Source: Corynebacterium freiburgense (lineage in GTDB: Bacteria > Actinomycetota > Actinomycetes > Mycobacteriales > Mycobacteriaceae). From it: a stretch of DNA of 64,000 nt. A program made the position numbers and the translations under genes. This document shows positions 53,550-63,002 of the stretch, piece after piece (position 1 is the stretch's first letter; every line of letters begins with the position of its first letter). Below the pieces are notes generated by a model that was not told the DNA's origin, did no database searches, and saw nothing but the letters and a program-made list of their open reading frames with translations. The stretch is from positions 2,418,001-2,482,000 of the forward strand of contig NZ_CP047355.1 in NCBI RefSeq assembly GCF_030408815.1, given 5' to 3'.

Positions 53550-54884
53550 ATGAACACGGCAAATACTTCACGCGCAACCCAACGCGGCTTTCAAATCTTT
53601 CTCACCATCTGGACAGCCCAGCTAATTGCACGAATTGGCAACGGGCTTACTGCCTTCGGACTAGGGGTGTACTTATATCAGCAAACAGGACTGGCAACAC
53701 CCGTCGCTATGGTCACTATGGCCGCTTTCTTCCCCTCCGTATTACTTGCACCGTTTGCGGGAGTCCTTGCAGACCGAATAGATCGCCGTTTACTTATGAT
53801 CCTCGGCGATTCCGCCTCGGTTATCGGTCTACTTTTGCTCGTAGCTACCCTCCAACAGAACGCCACCACGCCAATAATTTGTGCTTGCGTGATCTTAAGT
53901 TCAATATGCAATTCAGTAATGGACCCCGCATACCGCGCAACCGTTACGGACTTATTAACACCAGAAGAATATGCACGCGCCAGCGGAATGGTGCAATTAG
54001 CATCGGCAGCACAGTACTTACTAGCGCCCGTGGTAGCTGGATTTTTAATTTCCAAATATAACATAGTCACACTTGTAACAATCGATATATGCACTATGGC
54101 AACCACCATTATTTGCATGGTCTTTATTTGGAAAAAAGTAAAAACCACACCAAAAGAAACATTAGGGGATTTTTGGAGCGATTTTCAATTTGGTATCCGC
54201 TTCCTTTCACGAGAACGCAATATTCTCACATTACTTTGGCTCATTACGCTTGTAACATTCTGCATGGGCTTTATACAAACCCTGTTCACCCCTCTTGTAC
54301 TCGATCTTTCCAATGAACAAACCCTTGGTATGTTAACCTCTCTAGCCGCTTCTGGAATGCTAGTGGCAAGCATACTTATCGGCGTATTTAATATGGGAAA
54401 TAACCATATCCGTTATCTTTCAATTGGGCTGATTTGCGCCGGAATTTCCGTAAGCTGCATGGGCACTAGCACCTATATTGTAGTAATCGGAATATTTGCT
54501 TTCCTGTTTTTCTGTTCGCTGCCGCCTATGAATACCAGCTTGGAAGTGCTTGTTCGGTCTGCGATTCCAAATGAAACCCAGGGAAGAATTTGGGGCTTAA
54601 TTTCCCTACTATCTCAATTCGGGTTTATATTCGCCTATGCTATCGCCGGCCCACTTGTCGACCACGTATTCAACCCCCTTTTAACACCCAATGGCCCACT
54701 AGCATCTTCAATTGGCGTATTTCTGGGGGTAGGCGATACCCGCGGCATTGGATTATTGTTCATTATTGTAGGTATAGGAATGGCTGTACTCGGCGTGCAA
54801 ATAAGGCGAAATAAAAACGTTTACGCCCTACAGGAAAACTTTTTGCAACAGCTTGACGACGCCCCGCCCGCGACTTCTCACTGA
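53550..54884 (+). CDS. MFS transporter, DHA3-like
   Basis: 444 residues, about twelve membrane helices. The N-terminal half contains AQLIARIGNGLTAFGLGVYLYQQTGLATPVA and LLAPFAGVLADRIDRRLLMILGD, the motif A loop (G-x-L-a-D-r-x-d-R) of drug exporters. Members of this family often export macrolides or other drugs, but the substrate here is unknown. Regulation by the 17-bp palindrome upstream suggests inducible expression. The lipoprotein gene begins 12 bases after the stop. Confidence 0.9.
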   Translation: MNTANTSRATQRGFQIFLTIWTAQLIARIGNGLTAFGLGVYLYQQTGLATPVAMVTMAAFFPSVLLAPFAGVLADRIDRRLLMILGDSASVIGLLLLVATLQQNATTPIICACVILSSICNSVMDPAYRATVTDLLTPEEYARASGMVQLASAAQYLLAPVVAGFLISKYNIVTLVTIDICTMATTIICMVFIWKKVKTTPKETLGDFWSDFQFGIRFLSRERNILTLLWLITLVTFCMGFIQTLFTPLVLDLSNEQTLGMLTSLAASGMLVASILIGVFNMGNNHIRYLSIGLICAGISVSCMGTSTYIVVIGIFAFLFFCSLPPMNTSLEVLVRSAIPNETQGRIWGLISLLSQFGFIFAYAIAGPLVDHVFNPLLTPNGPLASSIGVFLGVGDTRGIGLLFIIVGIGMAVLGVQIRRNKNVYALQENFLQQLDDAPPATSH

Positions 54885-54895
54885 AAGCCCAACGT

Positions 54896-55450
54896 ATGCT
54901 TCGACTCACCGCAGCACTTTTTACAGCCGCAATAATGCTAATTGGCTGTGGTAGCACGCCTGGCAACAACCCATCCCAAAACAACACCGTCACTGAATTC
55001 CCCACTATTCAAAATCTCAACCCCGTCCAACAAAAAATAGTCGGTATTTCCCAGCAAGAATTTCAAGCACAACCACCGGGTTCCAAATATAGTGATGGCG
55101 CCAATGAGGCATGGTGTGCAAATTTCATCAGCTGGGTTTACCGGGAGGCAGATATTCCTTTGGAGAATCCAAACTCGGGCGGTTGGAGAATACCAGGGAT
55201 CTACACGCTCAAGGAATACTTAGAAACCAACGGGCGTTTTCACCCAGTAGATTCCGGGTACGTTCCCCAAACTGGAGATATAGCAATCTACCAGGGCTCC
55301 CCCATATTTGGAGACCACGCCAATATCGTGCTCCAAGAATCAAATGGCGTACTCACCACCGTTGGTGGCAATGAAGAAGGAAAAATTCGCATATACACCA
55401 ATAATCAAAAGGACTACACAGGGCTGCTTGGTTACGGATCTCTGCAATAG
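54896..55450 (+). CDS. CHAP-domain lipoprotein, putative cell-wall hydrolase
   Basis: 184 residues. A signal peptide ends in the lipobox LIGC (Cys about residue 18), then a linker, then a CHAP-like domain: ANEAWCANFISWVYREA with the catalytic Cys, GDIAIYQG, and DHANIVLQ with the His. CHAP domains cleave peptidoglycan amide bonds. Start ATG 54896; 12 bases from the exporter gene, so a shared message is possible. Confidence 0.85.
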   Translation: MLRLTAALFTAAIMLIGCGSTPGNNPSQNNTVTEFPTIQNLNPVQQKIVGISQQEFQAQPPGSKYSDGANEAWCANFISWVYREADIPLENPNSGGWRIPGIYTLKEYLETNGRFHPVDSGYVPQTGDIAIYQGSPIFGDHANIVLQESNGVLTTVGGNEEGKIRIYTNNQKDYTGLLGYGSLQ

Positions 55451-55624
55451 TCCTAGATGCTCGTAACAGATATCTTGACCAATTGTTGCTGAAATTACGC
55501 GTATTTTGCCGCAAATATTCTAGCTCGTTGCGGTTCGTTCCCCAGCATGAGCCGATTCCCTGGGTACACTTGTGCCCAATATTTTCAATCGTGATGGAAT
55601 CATCAAAACCTAAGGAGCGAGCCC

Positions 55625-56335
55625 ATGCATGCTCAGCACCGTCCACATCTTACTGTTCCTCTATTTCGGACCAGTGTAATTTTTGCGGCTACACTCGCAC
55701 TCTCAAGTTGCAGTGGAGAGAGTGATCCTAGCCTCGAAACTCATGTGCCGGTGCTTTCAACTATGAAGAATACGCGTTCTCAAGAAAGTACAACGAATAG
55801 TGGCGAGCCAGGAAGCATGGATTCTGGGTATATCGATAAAACGCTGAATGATGGTGCAGCTACTTGGAATTTCCCGCTCGTCTATAAAGATTGGACTGCC
55901 ACCCCAGCGGATGCGGAAGGGAAAAGCCAGCTGGATCATACAAATGACTGCAAGTTTTTTGCAAACCAAAACTACAGTGTCACCCCGGAAGCAGGATCTG
56001 ATGGTGATGCTACAAAAGCACAAGTAACTGCATGGCAAGACGAAATAGCTGGCTCTGCTATTGATCCAGTATTTAACTCGGAAAAATCTTCCGATATTCG
56101 GGGAATCGGCAATAGCAGCGTAGAAACAATACGCGTCAACACTACATATAACGGTCAGGACGGCGTTCCATATCGGTCAACGGCTTGGTTCCGCACTTTC
56201 ACCACCACAGAAAAACCTGCAGCAGTTTCATTGCATTATGTTTGCCCGGCCGATGCATATAATGAAAGTGATTTGAAGGGCCTTTTGGATAATACGCGGC
56301 TAATGAATGTTAAACAAAGCAGTATGCAGCAATAG
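55625..56335 (+). CDS. Predicted lipoprotein of unknown function
   Basis: 236 residues. The N-terminus is HLTVPLFRTSVIFAATLALSSCSGE with a lipobox LSSC (Cys about residue 30). The remainder is hydrophilic, with no recognised domain; two Cys in the mature part (DCKFF and YVCPA) could form a disulfide. AAGGAG precedes the ATG. It shares no sequence with the neighbouring CHAP protein that I can see. Confidence 0.8.
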   Translation: MHAQHRPHLTVPLFRTSVIFAATLALSSCSGESDPSLETHVPVLSTMKNTRSQESTTNSGEPGSMDSGYIDKTLNDGAATWNFPLVYKDWTATPADAEGKSQLDHTNDCKFFANQNYSVTPEAGSDGDATKAQVTAWQDEIAGSAIDPVFNSEKSSDIRGIGNSSVETIRVNTTYNGQDGVPYRSTAWFRTFTTTEKPAAVSLHYVCPADAYNESDLKGLLDNTRLMNVKQSSMQQ

Positions 56336-57327
56336 AATCCTCAATCCTCCTAAAGGCAGTTTCACGCAAAACAAGACCCCAAAGCTTCCGCACCTAAGGT
56401 TTTGGATGCTTTGGGGTTGCGCCCTTGCATTGAGAGAAACAAAAGGCCTAGATTCAACCTTTTAAATAGTGAACTTTCGTTGCATTATGAGTTCTCAACT
56501 TATCCACCGTATCCCTACGGTATTCACCGTGCCTGGTCAGTTAAGCTCACCACTCTGATACGTGATTTCCTACTCCACAGGGTTCAATTCGTTTATGGAT
56601 AGCTAGTCCCTAAACTGCATTACTACCATATGAACCAAACATTCGCTTGCAGCGTTTATTTGGGGTTGATTCAGGTTTCCCTGCCAACCATTAAGGCACT
56701 TTCAGTTATCACGGAGGAAGACTTTTGCTTTGGTGACTTTGCGAAAGGTATCGAACCTTTTATTCTCCTGCTAATGCAGGAAAACACTCCCAAACGAGCG
56801 CAGCAATTGACAAAAAGACGTGCTCCCTCTCGAAGTTTCGTTGATGTTTCCAACAACAAAATGCTTCACGCCTTAATAACGTTCGCGGTCAAGCTACTAG
56901 TATTCAAACATTGTAAATAGATTCGCCAACCCATCTATCATGTTTCTGGTTCACGCCCTTGATTGACGGTCTCGGACTATTGAACCTTCTGTAAATACAC
57001 CATGGTTTGCGGTCATATCGTTTTGGGTTGCGTTCTTACCCAGATGAACCTAGCGCTTTTAGGCTCCCGATAATACTCACCATAACGGCCTCACCAGGAA
57101 AACCCCAATAAGACTGAAATTTACAGATTGCCTGAAGTTCCATATTGTTCCTAAGGCACAACATGGCGGCGGCTTGTCATCACCAACCTTTTGAGACGCT
57201 CACGCGCCCCTCGTGCGTCAGGCCGCGAAAATCAGCGTTCACCAATTTTCTATGAGAACTATAAATATGTCTCAGAATTAATGTCAATAGGGTTACAAAA
57301 ACCCACTCCCCCGTTACCCTCGATATT
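56336..57327. other. Non-coding or degraded stretch
   Basis: About 990 bases. A hairpin ACCCCAAAGC / GCTTTGGGGT lies at 56376-56417 and may terminate the lipoprotein transcript. A plus-strand frame from ATG 56630 codes for 96 residues with no recognisable feature and no good ribosome site; I do not call it. The rest is A/T-richer than the flanks. The sirtuin promoter must be near the right end. Confidence 0.5.
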
Positions 57328-58083
57328 ATGACCCTTAGCGACGCCCTCAAACTTGCAGAATTCGCACAAAAAGTCGAGGTTTTTACCGGTGCCGGGATGA
57401 GCGCGGAAAGCGGCATTCAGACTTATAGAGATGACACTACAGGCCTATGGGAAAATATTGATCCGCAAGCAATGGCATCGATTTCCGCATGGATTCACGA
57501 CCCAGAACCCATGTGGGCTTGGTACCTCTGGCGCACACATTTGGCTTCGAATGCAGAACCTAATGCGGGGCACTATGCATTGGCCCGTTGGGCGTCGATA
57601 AGCGATGTTCATATCACCACACAGAACATCGATAATCTGCACGAACGGGCGGGTTCGCCAGCGGTAGCACATTTACATGGAAGCTTATTTGCTTGGCGAT
57701 GCACCATTTGCGCGAGGCCATACCGCAATGTCGAAGCTATTAACACCCCTATCGAACGCTTAACTCCGCCAAACTGTCCACTATGTGGAAACTACATTCG
57801 ACCTGGTGTTGTATGGTTTGGAGAGGCACTTCCACAGCGTGAATGGACAACCGCCGAGACGCATATCTCGAATGCAGATTTGCTAGTTATCGTAGGCACA
57901 TCGGGCGTTGTACAACCAGCGGCCTCTCTTCCGCTTATTGCGGTGAACTTAGGAATCCCAATTCTAGAAATTTCCCCAGCAGACACTGAGCTTACGGGAA
58001 TAGCAAACTATTCTTGGCGAGCCACCGCAGCCACTGCACTGCCGGAATTGGTGGATGCGCTTGAGTACCGAGTACAACCTTAA
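57328..58083 (+). CDS. NAD-dependent protein deacylase, sirtuin family
   Basis: 251 residues. NAD-binding GAGMSAESGIQTYRD is at about 20-34, TQNIDNLHERAG follows, and the catalytic His is in VAHLHGS. Zinc cysteines are in CTICARPY and CPLCGNYIRPGVVWFGE, then GTSGVVQPAASLP. It removes acyl groups from protein lysines with NAD. The Tyr/Arg pair that marks class III desuccinylases is not clearly present, so deacetylation is more likely. Start ATG 57328. Confidence 0.93.
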   Translation: MTLSDALKLAEFAQKVEVFTGAGMSAESGIQTYRDDTTGLWENIDPQAMASISAWIHDPEPMWAWYLWRTHLASNAEPNAGHYALARWASISDVHITTQNIDNLHERAGSPAVAHLHGSLFAWRCTICARPYRNVEAINTPIERLTPPNCPLCGNYIRPGVVWFGEALPQREWTTAETHISNADLLVIVGTSGVVQPAASLPLIAVNLGIPILEISPADTELTGIANYSWRATAATALPELVDALEYRVQP

Positions 58084-59383
58084 ACCACTATCAAAATGAA
58101 CTACTCCCCCACTTATTGGACTGCACCGTGCGGGGTTTGAGTTTGGTCCCAGTTTTGAGACCATAAATGCCTTGGGGCTTGCGTGCCTCTTGAGGCCAAT
58201 GTGGTTGCTGCGTCTCGGACTCCACTGGGCGAGACTGGGTTTGATCTGAGTTTGCAGCCTGGGTTTGCGGGGTTTGATCTGGGCTTGGCCGGTGGTTTGA
58301 TTGTGCGCTTGTGGTTTGGTTGTTTGCGTCTGATGACCTGGTCCTTTCGGGTGCTGGTTGGGCGCTGGTTGGACGTGTTGTCACAGATTCCATTTTTTCG
58401 GCCGATTTTATGGAATCTGCGACACGATAGGTAGGGAACCTGTCACAGATTCCATTTTTTTCACTGTTTTTATGGAATCTGCGACAAACCCCAGGTCAAC
58501 GATTGTGTGCAATGTTGGTTGCTGTCACAAATTCCATTTTTTCAGGCGATTTTTCAGGCGATTTTACGGAATCTGCGACAATGCGGATGAAAACATCGCT
58601 AGTTTGATAGGGTGTGCCTATCAAACTGCAGGGAAAGCGGCTCGAAAGCTCGGAAAGCCAGCCAGTACCCCAGGAAACCAACTCAAACCCCGGGAAACCC
58701 TGGATTTCCAGCCAACCCGCCCCAAAATATCAGGCAGATCTGACACCCCACGCCCCGAAAATCAGGCAGATTTCACATCACCCACAACCCACCAGAACAT
58801 TTCCCCAGCTCACACCCCCAAACCAAAAGCCCACAACACAAATCTGCCTACCCGAGCCTTTCCCAAGCCTGGCTAGGCCCCAAAGCTTTCTCAGACCTTC
58901 CCCGGGTCTGGCGCGGACTGCATCAGGCCTTTCAGACCATTTCCTAGTCCTCACCCCAAGTCAATCCACCCCAAGTCAATCCGTGGCAACAAGCCCACCC
59001 CACCCACTAACTAAATCAAGCCCACCCCACCAACCAACTAAATCAAGCGCACCCAAACCACCGCATCCGATCCCTGCAACAACATAGAACAAAAGCCAGT
59101 TTAACTTTCGGCAGCAAGTTCAAAATTACCCCCATCGGTGGGGAACGCACCTTATAACGCAAGACGTTCTACATCGCCAATCCTGACTCGCAAAAACCAG
59201 CGAGCTTAAGTTATGCACTACGGGTCATGTATTCAAGCAGTCAGCTGCGTACATGCACAAAAATCTGGAAGATTACAATGCCTCGTTCAACTGTTCGATG
59301 AGTTGGGGGCAATGCAGCACAGTAATCAAAAAAATATCTATAGGGCCTGCCGCATCTCTCCTATTCATGGAATTATGGCCCCC
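58084..59383. other. Non-coding stretch carrying repeat locus F
   Basis: 1.3 kb. A T/G-rich stretch (about 58200-58378) precedes the hairpins of locus F, and an A/C-rich stretch continues to about 58870. Near 58960-59045 a short unit AATCAAGCCCACCCCACC-like is repeated. An open frame from 59213 into glgX is not taken as coding. No gene is supported. Confidence 0.65.
58379..58849 (+). repeat. Modular hairpin repeat, locus F
   Basis: Units at 58379-58424, 58441-58486 and 58523-58580. The third unit is 58 bp because a 12-bp piece of its loop (TTTTCAGGCGAT) is duplicated. 25-bp hairpin GTTTGATAGG/CCTATCAAAC at 58602-58626. Right arms AGGCAGATTT at 58764-58773 and AAATCTGCCT at 58840-58849. Confidence 0.93.
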
Positions 59384-61702
59384 ATGACCAAAATCATTGC
59401 ACTTGACCAAACAACGTGGTCTCAAGCCACTTGGCCGCTTGGAACTCATCCTCATGCTGACGGTGTCACTTTTGCGGTGTTTGCCCCTGACGCCACCCGT
59501 ATCCAACTTGAGGTGTATCCTGAAGCACTCGGCGCAAGCGCAACGCATACCTTCCTTCCAGCTCGCGGAAATGACGGCGTATGGCGCGCCAAAATTCAAG
59601 GCCTGCAGATCGGTTCACTTATTGGATTTCGCGTATGGGGCCCCAACTGGGTTTGGGACGAGGCTTGGACGCCTGGATCAGATGCAGGGTTTATTGCTGA
59701 CCTAGATGAGCACGGCAATCGTTTTAACCCAAATAAAGTGCTTTTTGACCCCTATTCCAGGGAGATTACGCACAATGTTTTCACGGACGAATTACAGCGT
59801 CTTGGTGTCAATGATGGTGTGTTTGGCACCGGCGGCGACCTTATTGATGGTGTGCCACGTCGACTCATTGATACCGCACCATATGCACCAAAAGGCATTG
59901 TAATTTCGGAAGGTTCAGAAGTTTCACCAAAACCAAAACTGCCAGCTGAAGAAGCCATAATTTACGAGGCAAGTATCGAACAGTTAACCGGCCACCCTTC
60001 TGTCGCACGCCTCGCCGATCTCCTGCGTGATGAGCCGGGCTTTGGGGGCGTCGAAAATATCCCTGCGGAATACCACGGCACATATAAAGGCGCCGGTATG
60101 CTCGCACCTTATCTCAAGGCCATGGGTATCACCACCGTTGAGTTATTGCCGGTGCATGAAACTAATGTTTCTGAAAGTGGACGTGATAGCGCCACAAATT
60201 CCTGGGGTTATATGACCTTGGCGTTTTTTGCGCCAAACCGCCGCTATGCATCTGATAAAAGTTGGGGCGGGCCAACTCGCGAGTTCAAAGAAATGGTTTC
60301 CGCATTCCACGACGCTGGTATGGAGGTTTACCTGGATGTTGTATATAATCACACGGCCGAGGGCGGCAACTGGAATGGGGATGTAAATACCACTGGATTT
60401 ACTAGCCTCGGTGGGTTTGCCACCGCCGAGTATTACCAAATGACCGGCGAAAAAATTCTTGTCGACGGCGCGACCGGCACCTCAAACCAGCTAAATTACT
60501 CGTCCGACGCCGCCCAGCAACTTGTGCTTGATTCTCTTCGCTACTGGGCAGGCGATATGCATGTTGATGGTTTCCGTTTTGACCTTGCCACAGTCCTTGG
60601 CCGTAAGCCTGGCGGGGCGGAACCAGATGATTGGGGTAACCAAAAACGCTTCTTTACCGATCATCCACTTTTGGTTGAAATCGCAAAGTTTGCCGAAGAG
60701 GAACACGTCGAAGTTATTGCCGAAGCTTGGGACCTTTGGGGCTATGAGGTTGGCAATTTCCCTCGCGGTTGGGGCGAATGGAATGGCCGCTACCGTGATG
60801 CAGTCCGCGCGTTTACTAAAGGCGACGGTAATACCAGCGAATTCCTCGATATGTTTAATGGCGATTACCACCACTTCCACGACAATGGTGGGGCTCAAAA
60901 AACCATTAACTTTATTGTCGCCCATGATGGCTTTAACCTTGCAGACCTGGTCAGTTATCAAACTAAAAACAACGACCAGCCCTACCCCTTTGGACCTTCC
61001 GATGGTGGCAGTGACAATAATGTGTCCTGGGATTCTGGTGGCAGCCAAGCGCTGCGCCGCCAACGACTCCGAAACCTATGGACCATCCTTATGTTCTCCC
61101 GCGGCGTCCCAATGATTGTTGCCGGCGACGAATTCGGCCGCACCCAAAACGGCAATAACAATCCTTGGGCCCTTCACTCAGTGGCTATGCGCAATAACTA
61201 CGACATGCTCACCACTAACGCGCCACAACGTGTCCCTGTCGCCGAAGATATCGACGCCGCGTACCACGACAATCTCGGCGAGTTCGCCAATGACAACCCC
61301 AATGTCAATGGCCTGTTCCGCTTTGCCAACTTCCTTATGCAGCTCCGGCATCGCCATAGCAGTCTCCAGCAAACCGAGTGGGGCGATAATATTGCCAATA
61401 ATCACGACGTCTCCTACCTGTTCTACAACACAAGTGGCGACGCCGCGCCCGCCGAAGGTGACCGTGCCCTAGGTGTATACATTGACTCCCCGGAAGATAA
61501 TTTCTGGATCATGATTAATATGACCGGAGACCAACAGGACTTCTATGTCCCAGAAGAATTCCGCACTTCCGACTGGCGCTATATTATCGACACCGCCAAC
61601 TGGGCGGAATTGGTAAACAACTACTGGCATGACGATGAAGCAGTCACCGTACACAACCACAACTCGGTACACCCCTGGTCGATCGCCGTGTGGCACCGCT
61701 AA
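59384..61702 (+). CDS. glgX: Glycogen debranching enzyme (GlgX/isoamylase type, GH13)
   Basis: 772 residues. An N-terminal CBM48-like domain (HPHADGVTFAVFAPDATRIQLEVY) is followed by the GH13 catalytic barrel with the conserved regions VYLDVVYNHTAEGG, MHVDGFRFDLATVLGR (nucleophile Asp), EVIAEAWDLWGY (acid/base Glu) and NFIVAHDGFNLADLV (stabilising HD). It removes alpha-1,6 branches of glycogen. The frame is open 57 codons upstream to 59213; ATG 59384 or 59375 is the likely start. Works with pgm (33 kb) in glycogen turnover. Confidence 0.95.
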   Translation: MTKIIALDQTTWSQATWPLGTHPHADGVTFAVFAPDATRIQLEVYPEALGASATHTFLPARGNDGVWRAKIQGLQIGSLIGFRVWGPNWVWDEAWTPGSDAGFIADLDEHGNRFNPNKVLFDPYSREITHNVFTDELQRLGVNDGVFGTGGDLIDGVPRRLIDTAPYAPKGIVISEGSEVSPKPKLPAEEAIIYEASIEQLTGHPSVARLADLLRDEPGFGGVENIPAEYHGTYKGAGMLAPYLKAMGITTVELLPVHETNVSESGRDSATNSWGYMTLAFFAPNRRYASDKSWGGPTREFKEMVSAFHDAGMEVYLDVVYNHTAEGGNWNGDVNTTGFTSLGGFATAEYYQMTGEKILVDGATGTSNQLNYSSDAAQQLVLDSLRYWAGDMHVDGFRFDLATVLGRKPGGAEPDDWGNQKRFFTDHPLLVEIAKFAEEEHVEVIAEAWDLWGYEVGNFPRGWGEWNGRYRDAVRAFTKGDGNTSEFLDMFNGDYHHFHDNGGAQKTINFIVAHDGFNLADLVSYQTKNNDQPYPFGPSDGGSDNNVSWDSGGSQALRRQRLRNLWTILMFSRGVPMIVAGDEFGRTQNGNNNPWALHSVAMRNNYDMLTTNAPQRVPVAEDIDAAYHDNLGEFANDNPNVNGLFRFANFLMQLRHRHSSLQQTEWGDNIANNHDVSYLFYNTSGDAAPAEGDRALGVYIDSPEDNFWIMINMTGDQQDFYVPEEFRTSDWRYIIDTANWAELVNNYWHDDEAVTVHNHNSVHPWSIAVWHR

Positions 61703-62056
61703 TTTGCTGCATCGGCCTCACGTTCTGAGAACTTCGTGTTTATCGGTGTAGCAGGCATTGTTGACCAAAAACACCTCGAAAAAAATCCTCAGTACGAACG
61801 CCCCGCAATCAACGCAATGAGCTGCACGAAACGCGGCGTCGAAAAGTATCGACGCCGCGCCAGGCATCCCAATGGAAAAGAATCCCTTGCATTGGTTCTC
61901 GTCTCCCCTCATTATCATCGCAATTACCGGCCACAGGAGACTCAAAAAGAGCTTAAAACGGAGACAGCCAATGAATAACCGGCAAGGAACACACCCCGCC
62001 AGTCTTATGCAGATCACCAAGGCTATTGAAAGACGAAGTTCCGACCCATCCAAAAA
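61703..62056. other. Non-coding stretch after glgX
   Basis: No supported gene. An inverted pair of the TATCGACGC-type word, GCGGCGTCGA / TCGACGCCGC at 61833-61858 with a short loop, forms a strong hairpin that probably ends the glgX message. Confidence 0.6.
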
Positions 62057-62085
62057 TACCCCCACCAGTGATCCTGATGGGGGTA
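62057..62085 (-). terminator. Terminator originally downstream of tRNA-Lys
   Basis: Stem TACCCCCA(T/C)CA / TG(A/G)TGGGGGTA type, A-run on its left. It sits just past the 3' remnant of the tRNA, in the order expected for a minus-strand tRNA gene. Confidence 0.7.
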
Positions 62086-62091
62086 ATACTG

Positions 62092-62130
62092 TGGGCCCTG
62101 TGGGGCTCGAACCCACGACCTACGGATTAA
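62092..62130 (-). other. Displaced 3' end of tRNA-Lys, attachment-site junction
   Basis: The minus strand reads TTAATCCGTAGGTCGTGGGT followed by TCGAGCCCCACAGGGCCCA, which is the anticodon-loop end, T-arm and acceptor strand of a tRNA-Lys. The 5' half of the tRNA is absent: to the right of 62130 the sequence diverges. This is the remnant left when an element integrates into the anticodon loop of a tRNA gene. Confidence 0.85.
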
Positions 62131-62183
62131 GGATTAGGCGTGTCTTACACGGGGTCAGGGCAGCATAGGTTTAACCTATGTAA

Positions 62184-63002
62184 ATGCAAAGAGTTTTATT
62201 AGAGGATTGTCTACGGGGGTGGCGGAAAGAACTTGCTGCAGCTGGACGCAGTGACGGAACTCTAGGCGTCCGAACATCACACACCCGCCGGGTGCTTAAT
62301 TCCATAGGTGTCCCGCTGCATGATGTCCGTCGACACCACCTAATAAGCTGGCTGGCTCAATGCAAATACGCACCCGAAACTCGGCGTCAAGTAATCATCT
62401 CACTTCGAATGTTTTTTGCGTGGCTTTTAGCTCAAAATAAGATTTCGGCAAACCCAGCTGAATCACTTCCAGCCGTTGCACGACCTCGCAAATCTCCGAT
62501 GCCCGCAGCCGACTATCAAATAATCAAAGCCATGCAAGAAGCACCAGCATGGGTAGCGCTCGCCGTCGAGATCATGACTACCTGCGGTCTGCGAAGGTTT
62601 GAAGTAGCAAAACTAAGAAGCCTTGATGTGCAAGCAATCGGCAACCTTTGGACCATACATGTCATCGGCAAAGGTGGACATTCACGATATGTGCCGTGTC
62701 CACCACACCTTGCAATCAAACTTACAGCTAAACAAGGGTATGTATTTCCAGGGGGCCAGAATGGCCATGTGTCAGCTGGCTGGCTTGGAAAACAAATCAG
62801 TAAATATTTGCCCGCCGGAATTACTTCACATAAATTGCGCCACAGATACGCCAGTGTGGCCTATCGATCACACCACGATCTACGTGCAGTGCAACAACTT
62901 CTAGGCCACGCAAGCGTGGCTACGACTGAAGCCTACACCGCAGTTGATCCGTCGAGCGTTATTGAGACAGCCAGCGCGGCGTGGCGGATTGAGGGTGGTT
63001 AG
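62184..63002 (+). CDS. Tyrosine recombinase (integrase)
   Basis: 272 residues with a SAM-like core-binding domain (about 5-85) and a catalytic domain. The catalytic set is visible: Arg in TCGLRRFEVAKL, Lys in GKGGHSRYVP, HxxR in SHKLRHRYAS, His in LLGHASVATTEAYT, and the Tyr nucleophile in the same motif. It lacks an N-terminal arm-type domain, so it resembles XerC/D-like simple recombinases. It begins 54 bases from the tRNA-Lys remnant, hence it is the integrase of the element that starts here. Its stop overlaps the convergent phage gene by 4 bases. Confidence 0.93.
   Translation: MQRVLLEDCLRGWRKELAAAGRSDGTLGVRTSHTRRVLNSIGVPLHDVRRHHLISWLAQCKYAPETRRQVIISLRMFFAWLLAQNKISANPAESLPAVARPRKSPMPAADYQIIKAMQEAPAWVALAVEIMTTCGLRRFEVAKLRSLDVQAIGNLWTIHVIGKGGHSRYVPCPPHLAIKLTAKQGYVFPGGQNGHVSAGWLGKQISKYLPAGITSHKLRHRYASVAYRSHHDLRAVQQLLGHASVATTEAYTAVDPSSVIETASAAWRIEGG

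Noticed and set aside
56630..56920. 96-codon frame between the second lipoprotein and the sirtuin gene
   Set aside because: No ribosome site and no recognisable feature; left unassigned.
59213..59383. N-terminal extension of glgX by 57 codons
   Set aside because: The extension has no resemblance to the family and the CBM48-like domain begins shortly after the chosen Met.
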